Assembly: GCF_031843945.1 (NCBI RefSeq)
Contig: NZ_JAVTJJ010000008.1
Location: 1-64,000, forward strand
DNA length: 64,000 nt
Origin: Paracidovorax sp031843945
Lineage (GTDB): Bacteria > Pseudomonadota > Gammaproteobacteria > Burkholderiales > Burkholderiaceae_C
Reading direction: 5' to 3'
This document shows positions 14,244-23,061 of this stretch, piece by piece. Position 1 is the first letter of the stretch. Every line of letters begins with the position of its first letter. The position numbers and the translations under genes are program-made. The notes under the pieces are model-generated. The model worked only from the letters and a program-made list of their open reading frames with translations, was not told where the DNA came from and searched no databases.

Positions 14244-16201
14244 GCGGACAGGGGCTGCGGCAGGGTGTCGCCCGACTCGGCCATCGGCAGCGCGACCAGT
14301 TGCTGCGTCAGGTCGCCCAGGCGGGCTTCCAGCTCGGCCAGCGCCTGCTCGGCCTGCTCGATCTCAGCGATGCGCTCGACCAGTCCACTGGCTGCGTGCT
14401 GGATGCGATCCACCGCTTCGATGCGCCGGGCAAAGCTGCGCTTGCGCTCACGCAGTTGCGCGTCGAGCTGGGCCGTGGCCGACTTGCTCCACAGCTCCAG
14501 GTCGTTAGCTGCCGATTCGAACACCGTGCGCAGCCGCATACCCAGCGCGCGGATCAGGCGCTGCGCGAACTCCGGCTGCGCCAGGCGCAAGGCGTTGCCC
14601 ATACCCAGGTACTGCAGGTGTCGCTCTTCGATCTGCGTGATCTCTTGCAGGAAGTTGGCCAGTTGCACGGGCGTTGGCGCCTGCAGAGAAAAACCGAACT
14701 CTGCATTCAGCTGGCGGAAGGTGCCGCCCAGCATGGCGTGGATCTCCGTGCCGGCTTTCTGCGCGTTGTCCATCAGCGCACGAATGCGGCTGAAGGTATC
14801 GGTGTACACCTTGCGCACGCCCAGCTTGAGTCCGCGCGCCTGCAGGGCTTCGGCCAGTGCTGCCAGTTCGGCTTTCAGCGAGCGCGAGCCCAGTTGCTGG
14901 AACACATCGCGCAGCAAGCGCAAATGCACGGTACGTACCGCCTGGATGCGTGCCGCGCTGGCCTCGAACTCGCGCTGTTCCTGCTCGATGCGGCTGCGCA
15001 TGGAGTCGATCACCGACGCGTTCTTGCCGCGCAGGCTGCGCAGCTCCAGCATCTGGTCGTCCAGGTCACGCTGGCGGATGTTGATGGTGCGCGCCGTTTC
15101 GGCCTGCAGATGCGCGACGCCCGACGCCACGGCTGCCCGCAAGATGGCTTGCCGCCGGCCCATGATCCCCTGTGCCAGCGCCTCTTCCAGTTGCGGCAGG
15201 CCGCTGGACTCCAGCAGTACGTCGTCGCAGTGGATCTTGGCGACCAGCCCCTTCTGGGCTGACACCGGCAGCACCTGAGCGAGCGGCACGCCCAGCATTT
15301 CGGCCGAGTTGCGGCATTGCCGGTCCAGTTGCGCCAGCACTTGGTCGGGCGTGTTCAGCGTGTCCCAGAGCGTGTCGATCTTGTTGAGCACCACCAGCCG
15401 CGCTTCCGTCGACTGGCCCGGCGCGGCCAGATGCTCGCGCCAGATTGACAAGTCGGACCGCGTCACTCCGGTGTCGGCGCCCAGAATGAACACCACGGCA
15501 TGCGCCTGCGGGATCAGGTTGATCGTCAGTTCCGGCTCGGCACCCACGGCATTGAGCCCTGGCGTGTCCAGAATCACCAGCCCCTGCCTGAGCAGTGGAT
15601 GCGGAATGTTGATGAGCGCATGGCGCCACCGGGGCACCTCGACCCGCCCCTGCGCATCGGGGGCCGGGTTATCGGCGGGGTCGTCGTCACGCCAGAAGCC
15701 CAAGGAGCGCGCCTCGTCCAGCGACACGCGCCGCACTTCAGACACCTTCTCGAAAGCACGCGCCAGCTGTTCGGCGTCGTTCACGTCCAAGTCCACCTGC
15801 TCCCACTGCTCGGGGCGCAGGCGCCAGTCGGCCAGGCCCTGCGGCTGCATGCGGGTTTCGATGGGCAGCAAGCGCAAACTGGGCGGCGTGGCCGGGTCGT
15901 AGCCCAGCTCGGTGGGGCACATGGTGGTGCGCCCAGCGCTTGCCGGCATGATGCGTCGGCCGTACTCCGCAAAGAAGATGGCGTTGATCAGCTCCGACTT
16001 GCCACGCGAGAACTCGGCCACGAAAGCGACCATGACCTTATCGGTGCGCACCTGCTCTTCAAGGCGCCGCAGGCGTTCTTGCACTGCGGCGTCCATGAGT
16101 TCGTGCGAGCCCATCCACTCGGCCAGGTGCTTGAGTTGCAGCGCGAACGCGCGCCTCCATGCACCATGCTGGTCGAACTGTTCGTTGAATGAGGGTCCCA
16201 C
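14240..16201 (-). CDS. Dynamin-like GTPase
   Basis: The GTG at 16201 with GGGAG 5-6 nt upstream is preferred; an ATG at 16345 would overlap mutM. The 653-residue product has a P-loop S-R-G-K-S near residue 66, D-T-P-G-L (G3) and L-N-K-I-D (G4). Long helical segments follow, as in bacterial dynamin-like proteins. These are membrane-remodelling or stress-related GTPases, and no exact role can be given. It overlaps mutY by four bases and follows mutM by about 120 nt. That gap carries a short hairpin-like GCGATG...CATCGC (16230-16258). Confidence 0.85.
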   Translation of the reverse strand: MGPSFNEQFDQHGAWRRAFALQLKHLAEWMGSHELMDAAVQERLRRLEEQVRTDKVMVAFVAEFSRGKSELINAIFFAEYGRRIMPASAGRTTMCPTELGYDPATPPSLRLLPIETRMQPQGLADWRLRPEQWEQVDLDVNDAEQLARAFEKVSEVRRVSLDEARSLGFWRDDDPADNPAPDAQGRVEVPRWRHALINIPHPLLRQGLVILDTPGLNAVGAEPELTINLIPQAHAVVFILGADTGVTRSDLSIWREHLAAPGQSTEARLVVLNKIDTLWDTLNTPDQVLAQLDRQCRNSAEMLGVPLAQVLPVSAQKGLVAKIHCDDVLLESSGLPQLEEALAQGIMGRRQAILRAAVASGVAHLQAETARTINIRQRDLDDQMLELRSLRGKNASVIDSMRSRIEQEQREFEASAARIQAVRTVHLRLLRDVFQQLGSRSLKAELAALAEALQARGLKLGVRKVYTDTFSRIRALMDNAQKAGTEIHAMLGGTFRQLNAEFGFSLQAPTPVQLANFLQEITQIEERHLQYLGMGNALRLAQPEFAQRLIRALGMRLRTVFESAANDLELWSKSATAQLDAQLRERKRSFARRIEAVDRIQHAASGLVERIAEIEQAEQALAELEARLGDLTQQLVALPMAESGDTLPQPLSA

Positions 16202-16320
16202 TGTGCTCCCGGGATAGCGTGCGTCAACCAGCCCGTGCGGGCGATGGATTACACAAAATATAGCATCGCCGCGCCTGCAGCGAGCGCCGCCCAGTAGGCA
16301 ACCGTGCGGTTGCTCGGGGC

Positions 16321-17139
16321 TCAGGCACGCTGGCAACGCATGCAAAAGAAGGTACTGCGCTGCCCTTGCCGCAACAGGCGGATGGGGCTGCCGCAGACCC
16401 GGCAGGGTTGCTGATCGCGCCCGTAGACATTGGCCTCCAGCTGGAAATGCCCGGCATGGCCATCGGCACTGGAAAAGTCGCGCAAGGTGCTACCGCCCCG
16501 CTCCACTGCACGCGCCAGCACTTCGCGAATCGCGTTGTGCAGTCGCCGTGCCCGCACCGGGCCAATGGTGTTGGCACGGGCTGTGGGGCGAATGCCTGCC
16601 AGGAACAGCACTTCGGACGCGTAGATATTGCCTACGCCAACCACGATCTTGCCGCTGAGCAGCAGCAGCTTGACCGGCGCGCGGCTGGCCTGCAGTCCTG
16701 CAAAGAAAACGTCGAAAGAAAAGAAGTCATCCAGCGGCTCAGGCCCTAGGTTCTGCAGAAGCTTGCGCGCAGCAGGGTCTTGTTCGCTCGCAGCCCACAC
16801 GACTGCACCGAAGCGGCGCGGGTCATGCAGCCGCAGCACGCCGCGGTCCGTCACCATCTCGAAGTGATCATGAACGCCGGCCAGCGGCAGGTCATCGGCA
16901 AAGCGCAGGCTGCCGGACATGCCCAGATGCACGAGCAGCAAGCTGCCGTCATCCAGGTCCACCAACAGGTACTTACCCCGCCTGCGCACGGCTTGCACGC
17001 GCCGGCCAGCCAAGGTGGCCGGGTCGCGGCCCAGGGGCCAGCGCAGAGGCTTGCCCATCGTCACAGAACGTATTTCCGCGCCTGCAATGCGCTCGGCAAA
17101 ACTGCGCCGGGTCACCTCCACTTCGGGCAACTCAGGCAT
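16321..17139 (-). CDS. mutM: Formamidopyrimidine-DNA glycosylase (Fpg)
   Basis: The 272-residue enzyme excises 8-oxoguanine and formamidopyrimidines and cuts the AP site. The start M-P-E-L-P-E is fixed because Pro2 is the catalytic nucleophile and Glu3 assists. The C-terminal zinc finger is C-x2-C...C-x2-C (C-R-V-C and C-M-R-C). It opens the mutM-GTPase-mutY operon, so two enzymes of the 8-oxoguanine repair system are co-transcribed. It is divergent from the TPR gene with only 29 nt between the starts. Confidence 0.97.
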   Translation of the reverse strand: MPELPEVEVTRRSFAERIAGAEIRSVTMGKPLRWPLGRDPATLAGRRVQAVRRRGKYLLVDLDDGSLLLVHLGMSGSLRFADDLPLAGVHDHFEMVTDRGVLRLHDPRRFGAVVWAASEQDPAARKLLQNLGPEPLDDFFSFDVFFAGLQASRAPVKLLLLSGKIVVGVGNIYASEVLFLAGIRPTARANTIGPVRARRLHNAIREVLARAVERGGSTLRDFSSADGHAGHFQLEANVYGRDQQPCRVCGSPIRLLRQGQRSTFFCMRCQRA

Positions 17140-17168
17140 ATGGGCACTCGTCAAGAAATAGAGGGGGC

Positions 17169-18965
17169 ATGGATTATTATGGGTCGATGGTGCAAACATT
17201 TCGCTTCAGGGCCATCGCGCTGGCCTGCATTCTGGCTGCAGGTGCCAGCACGGTCGGGGCTCAGCCCACTGCAGCGGAGCCGCTGCCCCCTGCGGCCGCC
17301 GAGGCCGAGGCGGCCTCTTCATCGGGGGAGGACGCTGCAGCCCTCAATGCAGAGCTTTTCTACGAACTGTTGCTTAGTGAAATTACGGCCAGCAACGGCG
17401 ACCCGGGCACGGCCTACGCGCTGATGCTCGAAGCCGCCAGGCGCAGCCGGGACGGTCAGTTGTACCGCCGCGCCACCGACATCGCACTGCAGTCGCGCTC
17501 GGCCGAATACGCACTGGTGGCAGCCAAGGCCTGGAAAGAGGCCCTGCCCCAGTCTCGCGAGGCCAACCGGTACCTGCTGCAGATACTGATCGCGCTCAAT
17601 CGCATCGGCGAAACTGCTGACCTGCTGCAGCAAGAACTTGCCACGTCCTCGCCACGCGCCCGCATTTCGACCCTTCAGGCTCTGCCGCAACTCTACGGAC
17701 GCGCCAGCAACAAGGTGCAAGCCACCGCCGTGGTGGAAACGGCCCTGGCCAACGAACTCACCAACCCGGCCGTGGCACCCACCGCCTGGACCACACTGGG
17801 TCGCATGCGGCTGGCGTCGGACGATAAGCCCGGTGCACTTGAAGCCGCGCGCCGCGCCACCACGCTGGAGCCGTCCAACGACGGCGCCGCTCTGCTGGCG
17901 TTGCAGTTGCTGGAAGAAGGCGTTGCGGATGCTGAGGCGCTGCTCACGCCCTATCTGGCAGGCAAGCCGCTACCCGAGATCCGCATGACGTATGCACGCG
18001 CGTTGCTGGAATCGCAGCGGTTTGCCGACGCACAGGCGCAAGTGCAAGCCGTCACCCAGGAAAAGCCCGAAATGCCCGAGGCCTGGCTGGTGCAGGCCTC
18101 GCTGAATCTGCAATCCAACCAACTGCCTGAGGCCGAAGTCGCGCTGCAGAAGTTTTTGGCATTGCTCGAGCCGCTGCCCGCCAGCGAGCCACGCAGCAAC
18201 GCCAAGACACAGGCGTATTTGATGCTCTCGCAAGTGGCTGAAAAACGCGGCGACGTCGCGCAGGCCGAAGCGTGGCTGACGCGCATAGACAACGCCTCTG
18301 CGCTGGTGAGCGCCCAAAGCCGCAGGGCCGGGCTGCTCGCACGGCAAGGCAAGCTGTCGGAGGCGCGCGCCATCCTGCGCGCGCTGCCCGCCAAGAATGC
18401 CGACGAAGAACGGCAAAAACTGCTGGCCGAGGTACAACTGCTGCGCGAGGTGAAAGAATTCGAAGCGGCTTATGAAATGCAGACCCAGGCCGTGGCCAAG
18501 TACCCGGACGACATCGATCTGGCCTACGACCAAGCCATGTTGGCCGAACGTCTGGGCAAGCTCGACCTCATGGAGCGCCAGCTGCGGCAAGTCATCGCAC
18601 GCCAGCCCGACTATCACCATGCCTACAACGCGCTGGGCTACTCCTTCGCAGAGCGCGGCGTTCGCCTGCCAGAAGCCAGGGAACTGATCTCCAAGGCCCT
18701 TGAACTGGCCCCCGGCGACCCCTTCATCACGGACAGCCTGGGCTGGGTGGAATTCAAGCTGGGCCGCCGTGAAGAAGCCGCTCGGCTGCTGGAGCAGGCC
18801 TTCAAAAAGCAGCCGGATGCCGAAATTGCGGCGCACCTGGGCGAAGTGCTCTGGAGCCTGGGACAACGCGACCGGGCCCAAAGCGTCTGGCGCGATGGCC
18901 AAAAGATCAACGCCGACAACGACACGCTGAAGGAAACGATCAAGCGACTGGGAACGCGCCCATGA
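17169..18965 (+). CDS. Periplasmic tetratricopeptide repeat protein
   Basis: The protein has 598 residues if it starts at 17169 (GAGGGGGC upstream), or 592 from the ATG at 17187, which gives a more typical signal peptide (cleavage near V-G-A-Q). The rest is alpha-helical TPR repeats, clearest at residues 430-590 (A-Y-N-A-L-G-Y-S, S-L-G-W-V-E-F-K-L-G-R). It overlaps lolB by four bases, and this TPR-lolB-ispE order is common in beta-proteobacteria. A scaffold role in envelope biogenesis is likely, but the partner is unknown. Confidence 0.85.
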   Translation: MDYYGSMVQTFRFRAIALACILAAGASTVGAQPTAAEPLPPAAAEAEAASSSGEDAAALNAELFYELLLSEITASNGDPGTAYALMLEAARRSRDGQLYRRATDIALQSRSAEYALVAAKAWKEALPQSREANRYLLQILIALNRIGETADLLQQELATSSPRARISTLQALPQLYGRASNKVQATAVVETALANELTNPAVAPTAWTTLGRMRLASDDKPGALEAARRATTLEPSNDGAALLALQLLEEGVADAEALLTPYLAGKPLPEIRMTYARALLESQRFADAQAQVQAVTQEKPEMPEAWLVQASLNLQSNQLPEAEVALQKFLALLEPLPASEPRSNAKTQAYLMLSQVAEKRGDVAQAEAWLTRIDNASALVSAQSRRAGLLARQGKLSEARAILRALPAKNADEERQKLLAEVQLLREVKEFEAAYEMQTQAVAKYPDDIDLAYDQAMLAERLGKLDLMERQLRQVIARQPDYHHAYNALGYSFAERGVRLPEARELISKALELAPGDPFITDSLGWVEFKLGRREEAARLLEQAFKKQPDAEIAAHLGEVLWSLGQRDRAQSVWRDGQKINADNDTLKETIKRLGTRP

Positions 18966-19465
18966 AGGGTGCCCGTCCGGCCTGGCGCTCGCTTCTCGCA
19001 TCGATCACGCTGTGCATGCTGGCAGCTTGCGCACAACCGCCCGCGCCAGCTCCAAACGCTAACCCTGATATAGGCGCCTGGAGCGGCCGGTTGTCCCTGC
19101 AAGTGGACGACCCGTCAGCGCAATCCTTCAGCGCCGGTTTTGAATTGACGGGGCGACCCGAAAAGGGCCAGCTCACCCTGCTCAACCCGCTGGGCAACGT
19201 GATGGCGACGATTGAATGGTCGCCCGGCCGGGCCGTACTGATGGACGGCAGCGAACGGCGGGAGTCCGACTCACTCGATGCACTCGTGCAGCAGATGACC
19301 GGCAGCGCCTTGCCCGTGTCTGCGCTGTTCAGCTGGCTGCGGGGCGATGCGGTGCAGGTGACTGGGTGGCAAGCCGACCTGGGCGCCATCCAACAAGGAC
19401 GCCTGATGGCGCAGCGCCTGGCGCCGCCGCCCCAGGCCACGCTGCGTGTTGTGCTGAGCCGCTGA
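18962..19465 (+). CDS. lolB: Outer-membrane lipoprotein receptor LolB
   Basis: The 167-residue lipoprotein has a signal peptide with lipobox L-A-A-C (Cys23). It has the LolB pattern G-A-W-S-G-R-L-S-L and L-L-N-P-L-G. LolB takes lipoproteins from LolA and inserts them into the outer membrane. It overlaps the TPR gene by four bases and ispE by one, a tightly coupled unit. Confidence 0.92.
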   Translation: MKGARPAWRSLLASITLCMLAACAQPPAPAPNANPDIGAWSGRLSLQVDDPSAQSFSAGFELTGRPEKGQLTLLNPLGNVMATIEWSPGRAVLMDGSERRESDSLDALVQQMTGSALPVSALFSWLRGDAVQVTGWQADLGAIQQGRLMAQRLAPPPQATLRVVLSR

Positions 19466-20331
19466 TGATGCAGGCGCTGTACGACGTACCGGCCCCGGCC
19501 AAGCTCAATCTTTTTCTGCACATCACGGGGCGCCGTGACGACGGCTATCACTTGCTGCAGTCGGTATTCATGCTGATCGACTGGTGCGACACGCTGCACT
19601 TCGAATTGCGCGCAGATGGCCTCATCACGCGCGAAGACCTGTCGATGCCCCTGCCGGCTGATGACCTCACGCTGCGCGCGGCTCGCGCCCTGCAAACGGC
19701 CACCGGCTGCCCCCTGGGCGCACACATCGGCGTACTCAAAAGCGTGCCGGCGCAGGCCGGCATGGGTGGAGGATCCTCCGATGCCGCCACGGCGCTGCTG
19801 GCATTGAACCGGTTGTGGGGCCTGCATCTGCCGCGCGCTCAACTGGCTGCCATCGGCCTGCGGCTGGGCGCGGACATTCCGTTTTTTTTGCGCGGCCGGA
19901 ACGCTTGGGTCGAAGGAATCGGTGACATAATTCGGCCTCTTGAATTGAAGCAAGAATTACCGCGAAGTCGCTTCGCAGTGATCAAGCCGGAAGCCGGGCT
20001 GGATACGGAATCGATTTTTTCGCATCCTTTTTTAAAGCGCGATTCGGCATGTGCTACAATCTCAGGCTTTGCTGCAGCACACTACCAGTTTGGTAAAAAC
20101 GACCTGCAGCCGGTCGCTCAGGCACTTTGCCCCGAGATAGATCAAGCCCTTCAGTGGCTTGATTCGAAGGGTTTGAAGGCTCGGATGACTGGCTCTGGAA
20201 GTGCAGTGTTCGCACCAATGACACATGCGGTCGATTTGCGGGATGCGCCCAGCGCCTGGCAAGTCAAGGCATGTGAAAATCTCGCAGTTCACCCTCTGGA
20301 AGGTTGGGCCGCAGATGCAGGTTACGGTTAA
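19465..20331 (+). CDS. ispE: 4-diphosphocytidyl-2-C-methyl-D-erythritol kinase
   Basis: This GHMP-family kinase of the MEP isoprenoid pathway has 288 residues. It has P-A-P-A-K-L-N-L at the N-terminus, the glycine-rich ATP loop G-M-G-G-G-S-S-D-A-A near residue 97, and M-T-G-S-G-S-A-V-F near the C-terminus. The ATG at 19465 shares its A with the lolB stop; a second ATG follows at once. The stretch 19990-20070 is notably AT-rich for this genome and holds a possible promoter for the downstream tRNA and prs. Confidence 0.96.
   Translation: MMQALYDVPAPAKLNLFLHITGRRDDGYHLLQSVFMLIDWCDTLHFELRADGLITREDLSMPLPADDLTLRAARALQTATGCPLGAHIGVLKSVPAQAGMGGGSSDAATALLALNRLWGLHLPRAQLAAIGLRLGADIPFFLRGRNAWVEGIGDIIRPLELKQELPRSRFAVIKPEAGLDTESIFSHPFLKRDSACATISGFAAAHYQFGKNDLQPVAQALCPEIDQALQWLDSKGLKARMTGSGSAVFAPMTHAVDLRDAPSAWQVKACENLAVHPLEGWAADAGYG
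20031..20060 (+). promoter_or_regulatory. Possible intragenic promoter within ispE
   Basis: TTTAAA (20031-20036), an 18-bp spacer and TACAAT (20055-20060) lie in an AT-rich patch of ispE. It would serve tRNA-Gln and prs about 300 nt downstream. The -35 match is weak, so confidence is low. Confidence 0.35.
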
Positions 20332-20355
20332 TTGCCCTCGGCAATCGACCAGTGT

Positions 20356-20432
20356 AGGGGAGTCGCCAAGTTGGTTAAGGCACCGGATTTTGATTCCGGC
20401 ATGCGAAGGTTCGAATCCTTCTTCCCCTGCCA
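20356..20432 (+). tRNA. tRNA-Gln (anticodon TTG)
   Basis: A 77-nt cloverleaf has acceptor AGGGGAG with TTCCCCT, anticodon stem CCGGA/TCCGG around loop TTTTGAT (anticodon TTG), T-loop GGTTCGAATCC and an encoded CCA end. It sits between ispE and prs, as in many Burkholderiales. Confidence 0.97.
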
Positions 20433-20479
20433 AATTCTTTTCGCACACAGGCTTTTTTCTTCAGACTGCTGGGTCGCTC

Positions 20480-21454
20480 ATGCAAGCCAATCATCCCGAT
20501 TTCATGGTTTTCACGGGCAATGCCAACCCCGGCATGGCAGTTGAAATTGCCCAGCACCTGGGCACCACGCTGGGCGCTGCCGATGTGGGTCGCTTCTCCG
20601 ACGGTGAAGTCACCGTCGAAATTAAGCAAAACGTTCGTGCCCGCGATGTGTTCGTCGTGCAGTCCACCTGCGCGCCGACCAACGAGAACCTGATGGAACT
20701 GCTGATCATGGTCGATGCGCTCAAGCGCGCTTCGGCCGAACGCATCAGCGCTGTGATCCCCTACTTCGGTTATGCCCGCCAGGATCGCCGCCCCCGTTCT
20801 TCGCGCGTGCCAATCACCGCAAAGGTCGTTGCCAACATGCTGCAAGCCGTGGGCGTGGCCCGCGTGCTGACCATGGATCTGCATGCCGATCAGATCCAGG
20901 GCTTTTTCGACATTCCGGTCGACAACATCTACGCATCGCCCGTGCTGCTGGGCGACCTGCGCCAGAAGAACTACGAAGACCTGATCGTGGTGTCGCCCGA
21001 CGTGGGTGGCGTGGTGCGTGCACGTGCGCTGGCCAAGCAATTGAACTGCGACCTGGCCATCATCGACAAGCGCCGCCCCAAGGCCAATGTGTCGGAAGTC
21101 ATGCACGTGATCGGTGAAATCGAAGGCCGCAACTGCGTGATCATGGACGACATGATCGACACCGCCGGCACGCTGGTCAAAGCGGCTGAAGTGCTGAAGG
21201 AACGCGGCGCCAAGAAGGTGTACGCCTATTGCACGCACCCGATCTTTTCCGGCCCGGCCATCGAGCGCATCGCCCAGGGCAGCGCACTCGACGAAGTGGT
21301 CGTCACCAACACCATTCCCTTGAGCGATTCCGCTCGGGGATGCACCAAGATTCGCCAACTCTCCGTGGCACCGCTGATCGCCGAAACGATCCAGCGCATT
21401 GCCAAGGGTGAGTCGGTCATGAGTTTGTTCTCGGACCAGGAAAACCTTTTCTGA
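20480..21454 (+). CDS. prs: Ribose-phosphate pyrophosphokinase
   Basis: The 324-residue enzyme makes PRPP from ribose 5-phosphate and ATP for nucleotide, His and Trp synthesis. Visible motifs are F-S-D-G-E (ribose/ATP contacts), Y-A-R-Q-D-R (Arg/Asp loop), D-L-H-A-D-Q and the PRPP loop D-D-M-I-D-T-A-G-T. The start chosen is the ATG at 20480, 47 nt after tRNA-Gln. Two TTCG-loop hairpins follow the stop. Confidence 0.97.
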   Translation: MQANHPDFMVFTGNANPGMAVEIAQHLGTTLGAADVGRFSDGEVTVEIKQNVRARDVFVVQSTCAPTNENLMELLIMVDALKRASAERISAVIPYFGYARQDRRPRSSRVPITAKVVANMLQAVGVARVLTMDLHADQIQGFFDIPVDNIYASPVLLGDLRQKNYEDLIVVSPDVGGVVRARALAKQLNCDLAIIDKRRPKANVSEVMHVIGEIEGRNCVIMDDMIDTAGTLVKAAEVLKERGAKKVYAYCTHPIFSGPAIERIAQGSALDEVVVTNTIPLSDSARGCTKIRQLSVAPLIAETIQRIAKGESVMSLFSDQENLF

Positions 21455-21457
21455 GCA

Positions 21458-21500
21458 CCCGCCTTCGGGCGGAAACCGCAACGAGCCTCCTTCGGGAGGC
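21458..21500 (+). terminator. Two TTCG-tetraloop hairpins after prs
   Basis: CCGCC-TTCG-GGCGG (21459-21472) and GCCTCC-TTCG-GGAGGC (21485-21500) follow the prs stop in tandem. The stems are stable, but neither has a clear U tract. They may attenuate transcription or protect the 3' end before rplY. Confidence 0.55.
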
Positions 21501-21599
21501 TTGTGCGTTCGAGAACACAAGCAGGCCTGCCGCCCGTTGGCGCAGGTCTTTTTCAACAGGGCCCAGGCTGGTCGCGGCCGGCCCTATCAGGAGCTAACT

Positions 21600-22232
21600 A
21601 TGAACTTCGTCGCTTTTGAGCGCGCCAAGCAAGGTACGGGTGCGAGCCGCCGTCTGCGCATTACGGGCAAGACGCCCGGCATCGTCTACGGCGGTGAGGC
21701 CGAGCCACAACTGATCGAGATCGATCACAACGCCCTGTGGCACGCCCTGAAGAAGGAAGCGTTCCACTCCAGCGTGCTGGACATGGAAATCGCCGGCGCC
21801 ACCAGCAAGGTTCTGCTGCGTGACGTGCAATACCACCCCTACAAGCAACTCGTGCTGCACATCGACTTCCAGCGCGTGGATGCCAAGACCAAGCTGCACA
21901 CCAAGGTGCCACTGCACTACACCGGTGCTGAAGAGTCCGACGCCGTCAAGGTGGATAAGTGCCTGGTGAACCCCGTCGTGAACGAACTCGACGTGTCGTG
22001 CATGCCTTCGAACCTGCCTGAATTCATCGCGGTCGACCTGACCACGCTGAAGAAGGGTGCTTCGCTGCACCTCAAGGACATCAAGCTGCCTCGCGGCGTG
22101 ACCCCGGTGATCCGTGGCGGCAAGAACAACCCTGTTCTGGTCTCCGTGACGAACCCGGTGATCGAAGTGGAAGAGCCAGCCGCTGACGCAGCACCAGCCC
22201 CCGAAGCCAAGGGCAAGGGCAAGAAGAAGTAA
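21600..22232 (+). CDS. rplY: 50S ribosomal protein L25/general stress protein Ctc
   Basis: The 210-residue protein is the long Ctc form. It has an N-terminal L25 5S-rRNA-binding domain (R-G-like A-S-R-R-L-R, P-G-I-V-Y-G), a C-terminal TL5 beta domain (G-V-T-P-V-I), and a Lys/Ala-rich tail ending K-G-K-G-K-K-K. The ATG has AGGAG 7 nt upstream. It lies between prs and pth, a widespread order. Confidence 0.96.
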   Translation: MNFVAFERAKQGTGASRRLRITGKTPGIVYGGEAEPQLIEIDHNALWHALKKEAFHSSVLDMEIAGATSKVLLRDVQYHPYKQLVLHIDFQRVDAKTKLHTKVPLHYTGAEESDAVKVDKCLVNPVVNELDVSCMPSNLPEFIAVDLTTLKKGASLHLKDIKLPRGVTPVIRGGKNNPVLVSVTNPVIEVEEPAADAAPAPEAKGKGKKK

Positions 22233-22296
22233 GCACAAGCTGCCGGGACTTGCCTCCCGCACGCTTGCAGGCCGCCTTCGGGTGGCCCTGCCCCGA

Positions 22297-22327
22297 ACGG
22301 CCCACCTCTGCGTGGGCCGTTTCCTTT
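22297..22327 (+). terminator. Rho-independent terminator after rplY
   Basis: ACGGCCCAC (22297-22305) pairs perfectly with GTGGGCCGT (22312-22320) and is followed by TTCCTTT. A weaker TTCG-loop hairpin precedes it near 22270-22286. The stop of rplY is 65 nt upstream. Confidence 0.75.
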
Positions 22328-22353
22328 GGTGCCACGCAGATAATCGCGCGATC

Positions 22354-22992
22354 ATGATCAAACTGTTTGTGGGGCTGGGCAATCCCGGTCCGGAATACGA
22401 GGCCACCCGCCACAACGCGGGTTTCTGGTGGATCGACGCCCTGGCGCGCGAGCTCAAGACCACGCTGGTGCCCGAGCGCAGCTACTGGGGCCTGGCGGCG
22501 CGCGTCACCGTGCAGGGCCAGAGCGTGTGGCTGCTGGAGCCGCAAACCTTCATGAACGCGTCGGGCAAGTCGGTGGCGTCGCTGGCGCGCTTCTTCAAGA
22601 TCCAGCCGGACGAGATCCTGGTGGCGCATGACGAACTCGACATCGCCCCCGGCCAGGCCAAGCTCAAGCGCGGCGGCAGCCATGCGGGGCACAACGGCCT
22701 GCGCGACATCCACGCGCAGCTGGGCTCGGCCGATTACTGGCGCCTGCGCATCGGCGTGGGCCACCCGGGCGTGAAAGCTGAAGTGATCAACTGGGTGCTC
22801 AAGAAGCCCTCGCCCGACCAGCGCACGCTGATCGAGGACAGCATCGTGCATTCGCTCAAGGCCCACACCGCCATGCTGGCGGGCGACATGGACAAGGCGA
22901 CGCTGCTGGTGCACACCACCAAGCCGCCTCGACCGAAGCCCCCCAGGCCGGTGCCGGCGCCACCCCTACCCGAAGGCGATACCGCCCCTTAA
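22354..22992 (+). CDS. pth: Peptidyl-tRNA hydrolase
   Basis: The 212-residue enzyme frees tRNA from prematurely released peptidyl-tRNA. It has G-L-G-N-P-G near the start, catalytic His20 in R-H-N-A-G-F, F-M-N-A-S-G-K-S-V, the D-E-L-D segment, and G-G-S-H-A-G-H-N-G-L. The C-terminus is extended by a Pro/Arg/Lys-rich tail (P-R-P-K-P-P-R) longer than in E. coli. An in-frame start 72 nt upstream would overlap the terminator and is rejected. Confidence 0.96.
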   Translation: MIKLFVGLGNPGPEYEATRHNAGFWWIDALARELKTTLVPERSYWGLAARVTVQGQSVWLLEPQTFMNASGKSVASLARFFKIQPDEILVAHDELDIAPGQAKLKRGGSHAGHNGLRDIHAQLGSADYWRLRIGVGHPGVKAEVINWVLKKPSPDQRTLIEDSIVHSLKAHTAMLAGDMDKATLLVHTTKPPRPKPPRPVPAPPLPEGDTAP

Positions 22993-22996
22993 TGGT

Positions 22997-23045
22997 TTGC
23001 TATTGTTTTTATAGCTATCGGCGCTTATTGGATAAGCGCTAGAGC
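22997..23045. repeat. Dispersed palindromic repeat, copy 2
   Basis: TTTGCTATTG...ATAGC is followed by GCGCTTAT-TGG-ATAAGCGC (23021-23028 with 23032-23039) and AGAGCC. This is the standard two-part form of the repeat: an AT-rich GCTAT stem plus an AGCGCTT stem. It lies between convergent pth and the ferredoxin gene. Confidence 0.8.
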
Positions 23046-23061
23046 CATAAAACACTAAAAT

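Noticed and set aside
13611..15278. Long open frames antisense to mutY and the dynamin-like gene.
   Set aside because: They mirror high-GC coding frames on the other strand and have Arg/Ala-rich sequences without motifs.
16345..16345. ATG at 16345 as start of the dynamin-like GTPase.
   Set aside because: It would overlap the mutM 3' end and lacks a Shine-Dalgarno, whereas the GTG at 16201 has GGGAG at good spacing.
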